Shown: in pieces, positions 34,505 to 43,298 of the stretch
Layout: each line of letters opens with the position of its first letter
How positions within the stretch are numbered: the stretch's first letter is position 1
From: UBA5336 sp039818165
GTDB taxonomy: Bacteria; Pseudomonadota; Alphaproteobacteria; Caulobacterales; Hyphomonadaceae
DNA: 64,000 nucleotides
Assembly (NCBI GenBank): GCA_039818165.1
Contig: JBCBUL010000002.1
Span: 62,001 to 126,000, forward strand
Direction: 5' to 3'
Position numbers and translations under genes: made by a program
Notes under the pieces: model-generated
What the model was told of the DNA's origin: nothing
Database searches by the model: none
The model's input: the letters and a program-made list of their open reading frames with translations, nothing else

Positions 34505-35951
34505 GAATGCTGTAATTCGGCGTTTCGCGGGTCATGGTCACATCGTGCACGTGTGACTCCCGCAGGCCCGCGCCTGTGATTTGGATGAACTCGGCTTTCT
34601 CGTGGAGTTCAGCAATCGTCTTCGCACCCACATATCCCATGGCCGCGCGCAGGCCACCGACCATCTGGTGCACAATCGGCCCGATCGGCCCTTTGAACGG
34701 CACCTGCCCTTCAATGCCCTCAGGCACGAGCTTTTCCTGGCTCGCATCCTTCTGGAAATAACGATCGGCGGAACCGCGCGCCATTGCGCCAAGGCTGCCC
34801 ATGCCGCGGTAGGATTTGTAGCTGCGCCCATGGTAGAGGAAAACCTCGCCGGGTGCTTCTTCCGTGCCGGCGAAGATTGACCCCATCATCGCGGTCGAGG
34901 CTCCCGCAGCGATTGCCTTGGCGAAGTCGCCTGAAAACTTGATGCCGCCATCCGCGATGATCGGCGTCCCTGTGGTGCTGGCGGCCTCGGCGCAATCTTC
35001 AATGGCGGTAAGCTGGGGTACACCCACACCTGCCACAATCCGGGTGGTGCAGATTGATCCTGGGCCAATGCCGACCTTCACCGCGTCGGCGCCCGCATCG
35101 ATCAGCGCTTTGGTTGCATCGCCCGTGGCAACATTGCCCGCAATGATCTGCACGGAGTTTGAAATCGTCTTGGCCCGTGTCACGGCCTGGGAGACCGCAG
35201 CGCTGTGCCCGTGGGCTGTGTCGATAATCACGGCGTCTACACCGGCTTCAATCAACGCCGCCGTCCGCTCAAAGCCTTCATCTCCCACAGTGGACGCAGC
35301 AGCCACGCGCAGGCGACCGGCCTCATCCTTGGCGGCATTCGGGTTCACAGCCGCCTTGTCCATATCCTTCACGGTCAAAAGGCCGACACAGCGATCATTA
35401 TCATCGACGATGATCAACCGCTCGATGCGATACTCGTGGAGTAGGCGCCGTGCATCTTCAATCGGCGTGTCCATGCGCACGCTGATCACTTCGCGGCTCA
35501 TCAGGCTCGCAACGGTTTCGCTTTCATCTTCGACAAAGCGCGTATCACGGTTCGTGATGATGCCAACAACCTTGCCGCTCTCCTCAACGACCGGAATTCC
35601 GGAAAAGCCCGTGCGGGACTTCAGCTCGCGCAATTCGCCAAGGGTCGCTGTGGGTGAGATTGTGACCGGGTTCATCACAATGCCGGACTCAAATTTCTTG
35701 ACCTGGGTCACCTGCCCGGCCTGCTCCTCGACGCTCAAATTCCGGTGGATAACGCCGATGCCGCCGGACTGGGCCATGGCAATGGCGAGACGGGCTTCCG
35801 TGACCGTATCCATAGCTGCTGAGAGCAGCGGGATGTTCAGCGCAATGTCTTTGGTCAGCCGTGTCGACACATCGACCTGGGCGGGCATGACCTCGCTGGG
35901 GCCGGGTTGCAGCAGAACGTCATCAAAGGTGACAGCCTGGCGGATTTTCAT
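34494..35951 (-). CDS. guaB: Inosine-5'-monophosphate dehydrogenase
   Basis: A 485-aa enzyme converting IMP to XMP, the rate-limiting step of GMP synthesis. The TIM barrel is interrupted by a tandem CBS module (about 95-205; MNPVTISPTATLGEL, MSREVISVRMDTPIEDA). The catalytic loop has GIGPGSICTTRIVAGVGVPQ with the active Cys. DGGIKFSGDFAKAIAAGAS and YRGMGSLGAM are the IMP-binding motifs. GGGAG 8 nt upstream of ATG 35951 is the ribosome-binding site; it can pair with an upstream CTCCC. Confidence 0.97.
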   Translation of the reverse strand: MKIRQAVTFDDVLLQPGPSEVMPAQVDVSTRLTKDIALNIPLLSAAMDTVTEARLAIAMAQSGGIGVIHRNLSVEEQAGQVTQVKKFESGIVMNPVTISPTATLGELRELKSRTGFSGIPVVEESGKVVGIITNRDTRFVEDESETVASLMSREVISVRMDTPIEDARRLLHEYRIERLIIVDDNDRCVGLLTVKDMDKAAVNPNAAKDEAGRLRVAAASTVGDEGFERTAALIEAGVDAVIIDTAHGHSAAVSQAVTRAKTISNSVQIIAGNVATGDATKALIDAGADAVKVGIGPGSICTTRIVAGVGVPQLTAIEDCAEAASTTGTPIIADGGIKFSGDFAKAIAAGASTAMMGSIFAGTEEAPGEVFLYHGRSYKSYRGMGSLGAMARGSADRYFQKDASQEKLVPEGIEGQVPFKGPIGPIVHQMVGGLRAAMGYVGAKTIAELHEKAEFIQITGAGLRESHVHDVTMTRETPNYSIPRG

Positions 35952-35959
35952 GTTGGGAG

Positions 35960-35984
35960 CTCCCTTTTTGGCCTCCTAAGGGAG
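35960..35984 (-). promoter_or_regulatory. guaB leader hairpin covering the ribosome-binding site
   Basis: On the minus strand CTCCCTT (35984-35978) pairs perfectly with AAGGGAG (35966-35960), leaving an 11-nt loop. GGGAG in the right arm is the guaB Shine-Dalgarno sequence. A second CTCCC (35959-35955) can pair with the same bases. This may limit guaB translation; regulation by it is inferred. Confidence 0.4.
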
Positions 35985-36032
35985 TCCCGCCGGGAAGCCA
36001 AGCCCCTTTCCACGCTTTGAACTGCGAAGGGC

Positions 36033-36431
36033 CTAATCCACGCAAAGTGTCGGCGTGATGCGGCCCTCTTCCACTGCTGTGGTGCACCCAAAGAGACTGT
36101 CATTCGGCGCACAGCGTCCGCCTGTGGTCAGTTCGCCAATGTCTCCATCGCCTTCAGCCAAAAAGCACATTCCCAAACAATCGTCTGAACCGGAACAAGC
36201 TTTTCCAGCATCAGCAAATGGTTGAATACAGTTCTCCCACCCGCGCATCCCAGCACGCCTGACATCTCCGCCCGCCGCCTCGCACCGTGCGTGTTCCTCA
36301 GCGGTCGCCTTTTCGCCCTCAAAGACAATCCGTTCGTAGTCCGACGCTGCGACCTGATAGGACGGTGCCACGCGCGTTTCACACGCCATCAGCCCGAATA
36401 TTGCGATCGCGAGACAGAGTCTCTGCAGCAT
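36033..36431 (-). CDS. Cys-rich lipoprotein of unknown function
   Basis: A 132-aa protein from ATG 36431, with AAGGA about 7 nt upstream and an immediate lipoprotein signal (LCLAIAIFGLMAC, acylated Cys at 17). The mature part has about eight Cys (ARCEAAGG, WENC, GKACSGSDDCLGMC, GGRCAPN, FGCT, LCVD) that could form four disulfides, a small knot-like domain. It starts 19 bp after rlmE on the same strand and may be co-transcribed with it. Family not recognised. Confidence 0.7.
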   Translation of the reverse strand: MLQRLCLAIAIFGLMACETRVAPSYQVAASDYERIVFEGEKATAEEHARCEAAGGDVRRAGMRGWENCIQPFADAGKACSGSDDCLGMCFLAEGDGDIGELTTGGRCAPNDSLFGCTTAVEEGRITPTLCVD

Positions 36432-36450
36432 GGTGCTGTCCTTCCAGATG

Positions 36451-37176
36451 CTATTTGTGGCCAGCCTGACGCTTAAAACCCTTTGCCACGACAAAAATCT
36501 CCGGGCTGCCTGCCCGGCTAGCTGGCGGCTTGATGTGTTTAACGTCGGAGAAATGCGCTTTCAGCCGATCGAGCACATCCTTGGTTGCCCCGCCCTGGAA
36601 AACCTTTGAGATGAACGCCCCGCCCGGCGCCAGGTTCGCCACGGCGAAATCCAGCGCCAGTTCGACCAGTGCAACAGTGCGCAGATGGTCGGTCGATTTG
36701 TGCCCGGTCGTATTCGCGGCCATGTCTGACAGGACAATATCGGGCGGCCCGGAAAGCCCTGCTTGCATGGCTTCGACATCCGCCATTTCTGCGATGTCGC
36801 CCTTGATGATGAGGATGTCTTCGACCGGCTCCACATCCAGCAAATCAATGCCAACAATTTCCGCAGCGCCAAATTCGCGGGCAACCTGTAGCCATCCGCC
36901 CGGCGCGCAGCCAAGGTCCACGACGCGTTTGCCGCGGAAACTGATCTTGGCCTTCTCATTGATCTCCTTGAGCTTATACGCCGCACGCGAGCGATACCCA
37001 GCATCCCGCGCCTGGCGCACATAGGGGTCCGCCAATTGCCGCTCGATCCAGCGTTTTGAACTCTCTTTCTCCGCATTGTGGGCGATGATTTTTCGCTCAC
37101 CCATCTGGCGGCCGGAGGAGCGTTTTTTCTTGTCGCTGGACGGACCCTTCCACCGTCTTTTTTCGTCGCCACTCAT
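36451..37176 (-). CDS. rlmE: 23S rRNA (uridine-2'-O) methyltransferase RlmE/RrmJ
   Basis: A 241-aa FtsJ-family enzyme that methylates U2552 of 23S rRNA at a late step of 50S assembly. SAM motif I is VVDLGCAPGGWLQVA. The K-D-K-E catalytic set is visible: Lys in RAAYKLKEI, Asp in VLSDMAAN, Lys in FISKVFQGG and Glu in SPEIFVVAKGF. The basic N-terminal extension (KKKRSSGRQMGERK) is longer than in E. coli. Its start overlaps the ppx/gppA stop by 4 bp. Confidence 0.95.
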   Translation of the reverse strand: MSGDEKRRWKGPSSDKKKRSSGRQMGERKIIAHNAEKESSKRWIERQLADPYVRQARDAGYRSRAAYKLKEINEKAKISFRGKRVVDLGCAPGGWLQVAREFGAAEIVGIDLLDVEPVEDILIIKGDIAEMADVEAMQAGLSGPPDIVLSDMAANTTGHKSTDHLRTVALVELALDFAVANLAPGGAFISKVFQGGATKDVLDRLKAHFSDVKHIKPPASRAGSPEIFVVAKGFKRQAGHK

Positions 37177-38309
37177 TCGCTTTTGACCTTCGTTTTGCTT
37201 TTATCAGAAGCGTTCTTCGACGTGACCGACTTCCCCCGCCGCTTTCCGCCGCGCCGTCGACGGTCCTTGCGCTTGGGTCCGTGGATCATGGTCAACAGCA
37301 GGCCTTCCCGCAAGCCACGGTCGGCGATGCGCATCCTATCGGTCGGGAATGTCTCCCACACCGCATCCAGAATGGCACAGCCCGACAGCATTAGTTCGGC
37401 GCGGTCTGTGCCGACCGTGGGCAGCTTTGCCCGCCCTTTCGGCCCAAGCGTGACCAGTTGCTCGATCGCGGCCCCGGCTTCACTTCGGTCCATCCACACA
37501 CCATCCACATCGCTGCGCCGGTACTTTGCCAGTTTCAGGTGCACCCCTGCCAGGCACGTCACAGTCCCCGATGTGCCAATAATGTGGCCGCTGGTTCCAA
37601 TCGCTTCGGCAGCGCGGCCAGAATGCTTCCAGTTTGCCAACACGTCGACGGCATGGGCGCGCATGGCATAATAGGCGTCCGGCTCCGGAAGGTGTTTGAA
37701 CGCGTCCCACAAGGTCACGACACCGAGGGGCAGCGAGCCCCACAATTCGATCACGTCGGCGCTCACGAGCGCCTTCACACCGCCTGCTTTTCGAACCTTG
37801 TTGGCGTTCACCAAAGACAGCTCGGTGGACCCGCCGCCGATATCCAGAACGACGACGTGCTGACAGTCCCCTTCAAACAGGTCGTGGCAGCCGACCATCG
37901 CAAGGCGCGCCTCTTCGCCGGGTCCGATGATCTTGAATGTCAGCCCCAGTTCATCTCGCACCCGGGTGATGAAGTCAGTTCCATTTTCGGCCCGCCTGCA
38001 GGCCTCGGTGGCGATACACCGAACATGGGCCACTTTTTTCGAACGCAGCTTGTCTCGTATTTTCGTGAGCGCATCCATGGCGCGCTCAATCGCGGCATCT
38101 GAAATGCGCCCCGTATGGGCAAGATCCTCACCCAAACGCGCAATCTGGCTGTGGCTGTCGATAATCCGAAAGCCAGTTCGGCCGGGCTTTGCAATCAGCA
38201 GCCGGCAATTGTTTGTACCAAGGTCGACCGCCGCATAAAGCGGCGGTGCCTTTCCGGGCCGGCCAGGTTTGGCGCGTTTGCGCCCCTGGCCAGCATTTTC
38301 GCTCGCCAT
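37173..38309 (-). CDS. Exopolyphosphatase / pppGpp phosphatase family
   Basis: A 378-aa Ppx/GppA protein with the actin-like fold: VDLGTNNCRLLIA (phosphate 1), VLDIGGGSTELSLV (phosphate 2) and GTSGTVTCLAGV (adenosine-type loop). It removes terminal phosphate from polyphosphate or pppGpp; which one cannot be told. The basic N-terminal (KRAKPGRPGK) and C-terminal (KDRRRRGGKRRGK) tails are unusual and may bind polyanions. ATG 38309 is used; the frame could begin at TTG 38321, and neither has a clear Shine-Dalgarno sequence. It leads the ppx-rlmE-lipoprotein run and is divergent from hspQ. Confidence 0.88.
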   Translation of the reverse strand: MASENAGQGRKRAKPGRPGKAPPLYAAVDLGTNNCRLLIAKPGRTGFRIIDSHSQIARLGEDLAHTGRISDAAIERAMDALTKIRDKLRSKKVAHVRCIATEACRRAENGTDFITRVRDELGLTFKIIGPGEEARLAMVGCHDLFEGDCQHVVVLDIGGGSTELSLVNANKVRKAGGVKALVSADVIELWGSLPLGVVTLWDAFKHLPEPDAYYAMRAHAVDVLANWKHSGRAAEAIGTSGHIIGTSGTVTCLAGVHLKLAKYRRSDVDGVWMDRSEAGAAIEQLVTLGPKGRAKLPTVGTDRAELMLSGCAILDAVWETFPTDRMRIADRGLREGLLLTMIHGPKRKDRRRRGGKRRGKSVTSKNASDKSKTKVKSE

Positions 38310-38361
38310 GGTGTGGCCCAAATCTTGTTCGTTGATGTAAGGTGTAGCACAAGGGCGGGTA

Positions 38362-38805
38362 ATGAGTAGTCCAACACGCTTTCTGCAGAAGCTCGCGGGA
38401 AAATTCCGCCGCGAGGAAACCGTCTCCGCAAAGGAAGAGGCGACCGCCGCCTATGGCGAAGCGCAGCCAAATTTTCTCGCCCGTTCGCGCCAGGCCAAAT
38501 ATCAGATTGGCCAGGTTGTGAAACATCGCGTCTTCCCGTTCCGGGGCGTAATCTTCGACGTCGACCCGGAATTTGCCAATTCTGACGAGTGGTACGAGTC
38601 CATCCCTGAGGAAGTCCGTCCCCATAAGGACCAGCCTTACTACCATCTCTTCGCAGAGAATGAGCGCACGCACTACGTCGCCTATGTCAGCGAGCAAAAT
38701 CTGCTACCCGACGACAGCGAAACGCCTGTGAGCCACCCTGATATCGGCGAAATGTTCGATATGAGCGCTGGCCACTATGTTCTCAAAGGCGGCATGTCGA
38801 ACTAA
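38362..38805 (+). CDS. hspQ: Heat shock protein HspQ / YccV-like hemimethylated-DNA binding protein
   Basis: A 147-aa protein. The core from ~45 (YQIGQVVKHRVFPFRGVIFDVDPEFANSDEWYE) through PYYHLFAENERTHYVAYVSEQNLLPD is the YccV/HspQ domain, which specifies Lon substrates in enterobacteria. The N-terminal ~45 residues (FRREETVSAKEEATAAYG) are extra relative to E. coli HspQ. It overlaps the maiA stop by 4 bp, convergent. Confidence 0.92.
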   Translation: MSSPTRFLQKLAGKFRREETVSAKEEATAAYGEAQPNFLARSRQAKYQIGQVVKHRVFPFRGVIFDVDPEFANSDEWYESIPEEVRPHKDQPYYHLFAENERTHYVAYVSEQNLLPDDSETPVSHPDIGEMFDMSAGHYVLKGGMSN

Positions 38806-39458
38806 GCGGGATCGGGCGCGTCCGGCTGCGCCTCGGGCGCGGCAGCGTCAAAAGCCGGCAGGGCTCTCGCAGCAGCGTCGATCTCGAGAAGTCGCGGATA
38901 GGTTTCCAGCGGAACCGCGAAACGGCGCGCATTGTAGAGCTGCGGCACGAGACAAATGTCGGCGAGCGTCGGGTGATCACCAAATAGAAACTGAGTGTTT
39001 GCCCCCCCCCGCGCGATTGACTCCAGAGCCTCAAAGCCGCGTGTCATCACACCGTGTATCCAGGCCCGAACGCCATCATCGTCTGCGCCGTAGTCTGAAC
39101 GAAGCGAGCCAAGCACAGACATATTCTGAACGGGGTGAATGTCGCTCACAATAGTCTGCGCGAATGCGCGGCACTGCGCCCGCTCCAAGGGCTCAACAGG
39201 CAGAAGCGCCGGGCCTGACAGTGTCTCCTCAATCCACTCGAGCATGGCAATGGACTGAGTCAAAGGCTCGCCATTCACCAGTAGGGTTGGAACGCGCATT
39301 TGAGGATTGATCGCACGGTAAGCGTCCCCACGATGTTCAAGCACTTTCGGCGCGATGTTCACCGCGATCTGTTCATACGCTGCACCTTTCAGGTTCAGCG
39401 CAATTCGGATTCGATAGGCCGCAGACGAGCGCCAATAGGAATACAGCGTTAGCTTCAT
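38802..39458 (-). CDS. maiA: Maleylacetoacetate isomerase / zeta-class glutathione S-transferase
   Basis: A 218-aa protein. ATG 39458 has AGGGGG with a 6-nt spacer; the longer TTG frame is rejected. The N-terminal thioredoxin fold has the zeta-GST active motif SYWRSSAAYRIRIALNLKG. The middle has NPQMRVPTLLVNGEPLTQSIAMLEWIEE, the glutathione-binding part. The C-terminal helix domain ends with TLADICLVPQLYNARRF. It catalyses cis-trans isomerisation in tyrosine/phenylalanine breakdown. It is the last gene of the ast run. A nine-base G tract (39010-39002) encodes RGGA in the middle and is a slippage hotspot. Confidence 0.88.
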   Translation of the reverse strand: MKLTLYSYWRSSAAYRIRIALNLKGAAYEQIAVNIAPKVLEHRGDAYRAINPQMRVPTLLVNGEPLTQSIAMLEWIEETLSGPALLPVEPLERAQCRAFAQTIVSDIHPVQNMSVLGSLRSDYGADDDGVRAWIHGVMTRGFEALESIARGGANTQFLFGDHPTLADICLVPQLYNARRFAVPLETYPRLLEIDAAARALPAFDAAAPEAQPDAPDPA

Positions 39459-39469
39459 TCTCGGCCCCC

Positions 39470-40813
39470 TCAAGCCAGACTTGGTAGGTCAAGCGCCGCC
39501 ACAATCGCCTCATAAGCCTCGAGCGCCTCTAAGGCGAAATCGGGATCGGCAAAATCTGACGGCGACAGCGCGTCTCGATAGGTCAGCCGTACCACGGCTT
39601 GCAGCTTGTCGATCTTGGCCTCGTCCAGGATCACGCCGCCATGGACGCCTGCCAGTTCCGCATCTGTAAGTACGACACGCAGGCGCAGACAGGCTGGACC
39701 ACCGCCATTGCGCATGGATTGGCGCACATCGACGTATTCCACGCGGCCGATCGGACCGTTGCCCGCGACCAACGCCTCGCAATAGCGTGCCGTTGAAGTC
39801 GTATCGCGCGTCTCCGTAGGCGCCACGAGCACAAGCCGGTCTTCACCCGGCATCTGCAAGAGCTGAGAGTTGAAAAGATAGCTCGACACAGCATCAGCAA
39901 GGGGCACTTCCGCATCGGGCACCATGACGGGTTTCAGCTCATACAAGCCATTGCCTGCCCGGCGCAGCGCATCCAACGTACCGTCGGTGTCTTCGAATGC
40001 ATGCTCGTGAAAGAACAGCGTGTCGAGCGTGCCCACGCAGACGACATCATTGTGAAACGCCCCCGCATCTATGGCGCGGCGCGCCTGACGGGCAAACACC
40101 GTGCGTTCTGGCCTCAGGCCATGGGCCCGCGCAACGGCCTGGCTTGCCTCAAGGGTCTGTCGCGCAGGAAATCCCGCTGTGCTTTCTCCAGCCTTGCGAC
40201 CATAGACGAACAGTTCAACGCCCTCACCGCCATGGGTCTCGCAGAGGCGCACATGGTTGGCTGCACCTTCATCCCCAAAGTCTGGATGCGAGTGTATCGC
40301 CGGGAAAACACGCCCCACAGAAGTGCTCGATGTGGACCTGAAAATCTGACGCAAGACCTCAGCCGTCGTCTGATGTTCGAAACTGCGGTGCAGCATGCTG
40401 GTGAGGTTCGCTGCAGTCAGCTTCAACTCACCATCCAGTGTGTCGGCAGACGGCGAAACCGTCGCTGCGTTTGCCGCCCACATGGAACTAGCGCTGAATG
40501 CGATTTTCAGAAGGCGCGGGTCCGCCCTGGCAGCCGGAGGGATATCTCGCGCCGCATCAAATGCGGTGTGTTCCCCCGTCAGGCGCGTATCGATGAAAGT
40601 CCAGTCGTCGGGCCGGGGTTGAGGCGGTAGCACGCCCTGGGTCAGCCCTGAGCGCACCATCATCCGCATTTTCTCAAGGCCTTGAAGCGCAGCCTCGCGC
40701 GGATTCGACACATCACCAGCGTTCTTGGCGCTGGCGAGGTTGCCGTCGCTCAGCCCGCCATAATTGTGTGTTGGCCCGATCAGACCGTCGAAATTCACCT
40801 CGACGGCGCTCAT
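39470..40813 (-). CDS. astB: N-succinylarginine dihydrolase
   Basis: A 447-aa AstB of the guanidine-modifying superfamily that hydrolyses succinylarginine to succinylornithine, CO2 and two ammonia. The N-terminus VNFDGLIGPTHNYGGLSDGNLAS is the family signature. Others are HSHPDFGDEGAANH, AFHNDVVCVG, and the candidate nucleophile Cys in GGGPACLRLRVVLT. It overlaps astD by 4 bp. Confidence 0.96.
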   Translation of the reverse strand: MSAVEVNFDGLIGPTHNYGGLSDGNLASAKNAGDVSNPREAALQGLEKMRMMVRSGLTQGVLPPQPRPDDWTFIDTRLTGEHTAFDAARDIPPAARADPRLLKIAFSASSMWAANAATVSPSADTLDGELKLTAANLTSMLHRSFEHQTTAEVLRQIFRSTSSTSVGRVFPAIHSHPDFGDEGAANHVRLCETHGGEGVELFVYGRKAGESTAGFPARQTLEASQAVARAHGLRPERTVFARQARRAIDAGAFHNDVVCVGTLDTLFFHEHAFEDTDGTLDALRRAGNGLYELKPVMVPDAEVPLADAVSSYLFNSQLLQMPGEDRLVLVAPTETRDTTSTARYCEALVAGNGPIGRVEYVDVRQSMRNGGGPACLRLRVVLTDAELAGVHGGVILDEAKIDKLQAVVRLTYRDALSPSDFADPDFALEALEAYEAIVAALDLPSLA

Positions 40814-42267
40814 GAGGGAAAGCCCTGGGCGGAGAGCCGTTCAGCCTTGTCAGCGACCTGACTTGCCTGCGGCCAAGCGGAATAATCGGCCGCGTACCAT
40901 GCGCTGGGCCGATGATTGCCGGACAAGCCGGGCCCGCCAAAGGGCATCGTGCCGCTGGCACCGGCCGTCGGGCGATTGCGGTTCAGGATCCCCGCGCGCA
41001 TCTGCTCGCTGGCGGTGATCCACGCCATGTCATCATCACAGACCAGTCCGCCAGCAAGGCCGTAGCGCGTATCGTTGGCCACTTCGATGGCGCGCTCAAA
41101 TGTGGGCACACGGATAATCTGCATCAGCGGACCGAACAGCTCCTCATCGGGAATGCCCGCACCGCCCGTCACATCTATAACGCCTGCGGTGACAAAGCCT
41201 TTATCGCTATCTGCCTGGACCAATGGCGACAGGATTTTCCCGCCTTTGCTTTCCAGCATCGCCTGAAAATCAACCGCGGCCTGTGCGGCGGCCGGGGAAA
41301 CCAATGGTCCCATGAATATTCCAGGCTCGTCCCATTGGCCGATTTTCAACCCTTCGGCCCGCGCGATGATCGCATCGACGACCTGATCACCCCAGCTCCC
41401 CTCGGGTAGGATCACCCTGCGCGAACAGGAACAGCGCTGGCCCGTTGTCAGGAAGGCGCCCTGGGCAGCAATATCGGCGGCGGCGTCTACGCCTGCTGGC
41501 TCCCATACAATGAGCGGGTTGTTCCCGCCCATTTCCAACGCCAGCAAGATCTCCGGCCGACCTCCGAAATGCTTGTGGAAAAAAGTCCCTGTCTTCGCGG
41601 ATCCTGTGAACAGGAGGCCGTCAATATCGGCGTCCAGAAGCGCTGCGCCGGTTTCGCGTCCGCCCTGAACAACCGAGAGACATCCGGCGGGCAACCCAGC
41701 AGATTCAAAACACTCTACCATAATGGTCGCAACGGATGGGGCCAGCTCCGATGGCTTGAAGACGCATGTATTCCCAGCGAGCAGGGCCGGAACGATGTGC
41801 CCGTTCGGCAAGTGACCCGGAAAGTTAAACGGACCAAACACAGCCATCACGCCATGGGCGCGGTGGGTGAGGTGTATGCCGCCAAAGGGCGCCTCTTTCA
41901 TGGAGCCGCCGGCACGCTCTGCCTGGGCTGCAATCGACAGGGTGATCTTGCCGATCATCGCGCCCGCCTCGCCGGTGGCATCCCAGAGCGCTTTGCCCAT
42001 GTCCCTTGAAATGGTTTCGGCAATCTCGGCCTTTCGAGCGGCAAGTGCCTCGCCATAGGCTTCGATGATGCGCGTGCGTTCCGATTGGGGAAGGCGCGAC
42101 CAGGCTGGAAATGCCGTCCTGGCCGCCGCGGCCGCGCTGTTCACTTGGGCGGCCCCCGCAGCCCGGCCTTGCCACACAGTCTCACCCGTTGCCGGGCACG
42201 TGCTGGTAAAGCCTTCGCCCTGCCCCGTTTCCCATTGGCCATTCACATACACGTCTTGCCCGCTCAT
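40810..42267 (-). CDS. astD: N-succinylglutamate-5-semialdehyde dehydrogenase
   Basis: A 485-aa aldehyde dehydrogenase. FGPFNFPGHLPNGHIVPALLAGN and LLFTGSAKTGTFFHKHFGG are nucleotide and cofactor motifs. EMGGNNPLIV carries the general base Glu, and FLTTGQRCSCSRRVIL the catalytic Cys. It oxidises succinylglutamate semialdehyde to succinylglutamate in the arginine succinyltransferase pathway. It overlaps astA (upstream) and astB (downstream) by 4 bp each. Confidence 0.96.
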   Translation of the reverse strand: MSGQDVYVNGQWETGQGEGFTSTCPATGETVWQGRAAGAAQVNSAAAAARTAFPAWSRLPQSERTRIIEAYGEALAARKAEIAETISRDMGKALWDATGEAGAMIGKITLSIAAQAERAGGSMKEAPFGGIHLTHRAHGVMAVFGPFNFPGHLPNGHIVPALLAGNTCVFKPSELAPSVATIMVECFESAGLPAGCLSVVQGGRETGAALLDADIDGLLFTGSAKTGTFFHKHFGGRPEILLALEMGGNNPLIVWEPAGVDAAADIAAQGAFLTTGQRCSCSRRVILPEGSWGDQVVDAIIARAEGLKIGQWDEPGIFMGPLVSPAAAQAAVDFQAMLESKGGKILSPLVQADSDKGFVTAGVIDVTGGAGIPDEELFGPLMQIIRVPTFERAIEVANDTRYGLAGGLVCDDDMAWITASEQMRAGILNRNRPTAGASGTMPFGGPGLSGNHRPSAWYAADYSAWPQASQVADKAERLSAQGFPS

Positions 42268-43298
42268 GCTGGCTCCTTTGTCCAGATGCGGGCTGGCTCG
42301 CCTGGCTTTGTCTGAAGCGCCACGAAGACACCCGCATCCACCACAGCGCGGTCATTGCTGATGTCGGCGCGCACGGAGACCACACGAAAATCCGGCAACC
42401 GATTGTTGGAGACAAGCGTGAAGGGCGCATCATCGCCTATATCACCGGCCTCAAGATTCACGACCCGGCTCTCCCGGATCGTTCGAATGTTCTGCCGCTC
42501 GCATTTCACGAGTGGTCCGCCGTCGAAGATGTCGACAACGCGCTCAAACCGGAAGCCTTCCCATTCCAACAGTTTGAGCGCGCCCACGCCATCTGCATGG
42601 CATCGCCCGATGACTTCGCGCGCCTCTGGTGGCAGAAGATCCACGTAGATCGGGTATTTGGGCATCAGGTCGAGGATGAACTGGTTGTCGCTGATCGCAG
42701 ACAGAAAATCGGCCTCGGGAAAGCTCATACGGAAGAAGTGCTGACCCAGGCAGTCCCAAAACGGCGTGTCACCGTTTTCGTCGACGACCCCGCGCAGCTC
42801 AGCCAGAACCTGATCGCTGAATGCGTCTGGTGCGGCGGCCATGAGCAGATAACGGGCCTGGGCGACGAGCCGCCCCACTCCCACACCGCGCATTTCAGGT
42901 CGCAGGAAAAGGGTTCCCACTTCGGTAAAACCTACAAACTCATTGGTCAGGACCAGAGCGTCCATGTCGAAACGGCGGTCCGCTGCCTGGCTCGCCTGGG
43001 CCAAGGTAATGATGCGGTAATTGAAGAACGGATAGTCCACGCCCACGCCAGCTTTCACCGCGCTACAGCCCCCTACCGAGCCATCTTCGCGGTCCTCCAG
43101 CATCATCAGGAATTTGCCGGTCTGGGGGCGTTCTGTTCGGTTCCCGAAAGCTTTCTCAGAGGCTTCGAGCCGCGAGCGCAGCAAGGCCTCATTGACCGGG
43201 AGCGACGTAAAGCCCGGCCCTGACAGGTCCGCGAGGTCCATCAAGGCCTCGAGATCGTCCAGGCGCGAAGGCCGAATGACGAACCGCGGCCCGCTCAC
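42264..43298 (-). CDS. astA: Arginine N-succinyltransferase
   Basis: A 344-aa AstA that transfers succinyl from succinyl-CoA to arginine, the first pathway step. Visible family motifs are FVIRPSRLDDLEALMDLA, PGFTSLPVNEALLRSRLEASEKAF, FLRPEMRGVGVGRLVAQARYLLM, FWDCLGQHFFRMSFPEADFLSA and CERQNIRTI. A GNAT-like core is included. It is the second gene of the operon and overlaps the M20 gene and astD by 4 bp each. Confidence 0.95.
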   Translation of the reverse strand: MSGPRFVIRPSRLDDLEALMDLADLSGPGFTSLPVNEALLRSRLEASEKAFGNRTERPQTGKFLMMLEDREDGSVGGCSAVKAGVGVDYPFFNYRIITLAQASQAADRRFDMDALVLTNEFVGFTEVGTLFLRPEMRGVGVGRLVAQARYLLMAAAPDAFSDQVLAELRGVVDENGDTPFWDCLGQHFFRMSFPEADFLSAISDNQFILDLMPKYPIYVDLLPPEAREVIGRCHADGVGALKLLEWEGFRFERVVDIFDGGPLVKCERQNIRTIRESRVVNLEAGDIGDDAPFTLVSNNRLPDFRVVSVRADISNDRAVVDAGVFVALQTKPGEPARIWTKEPA

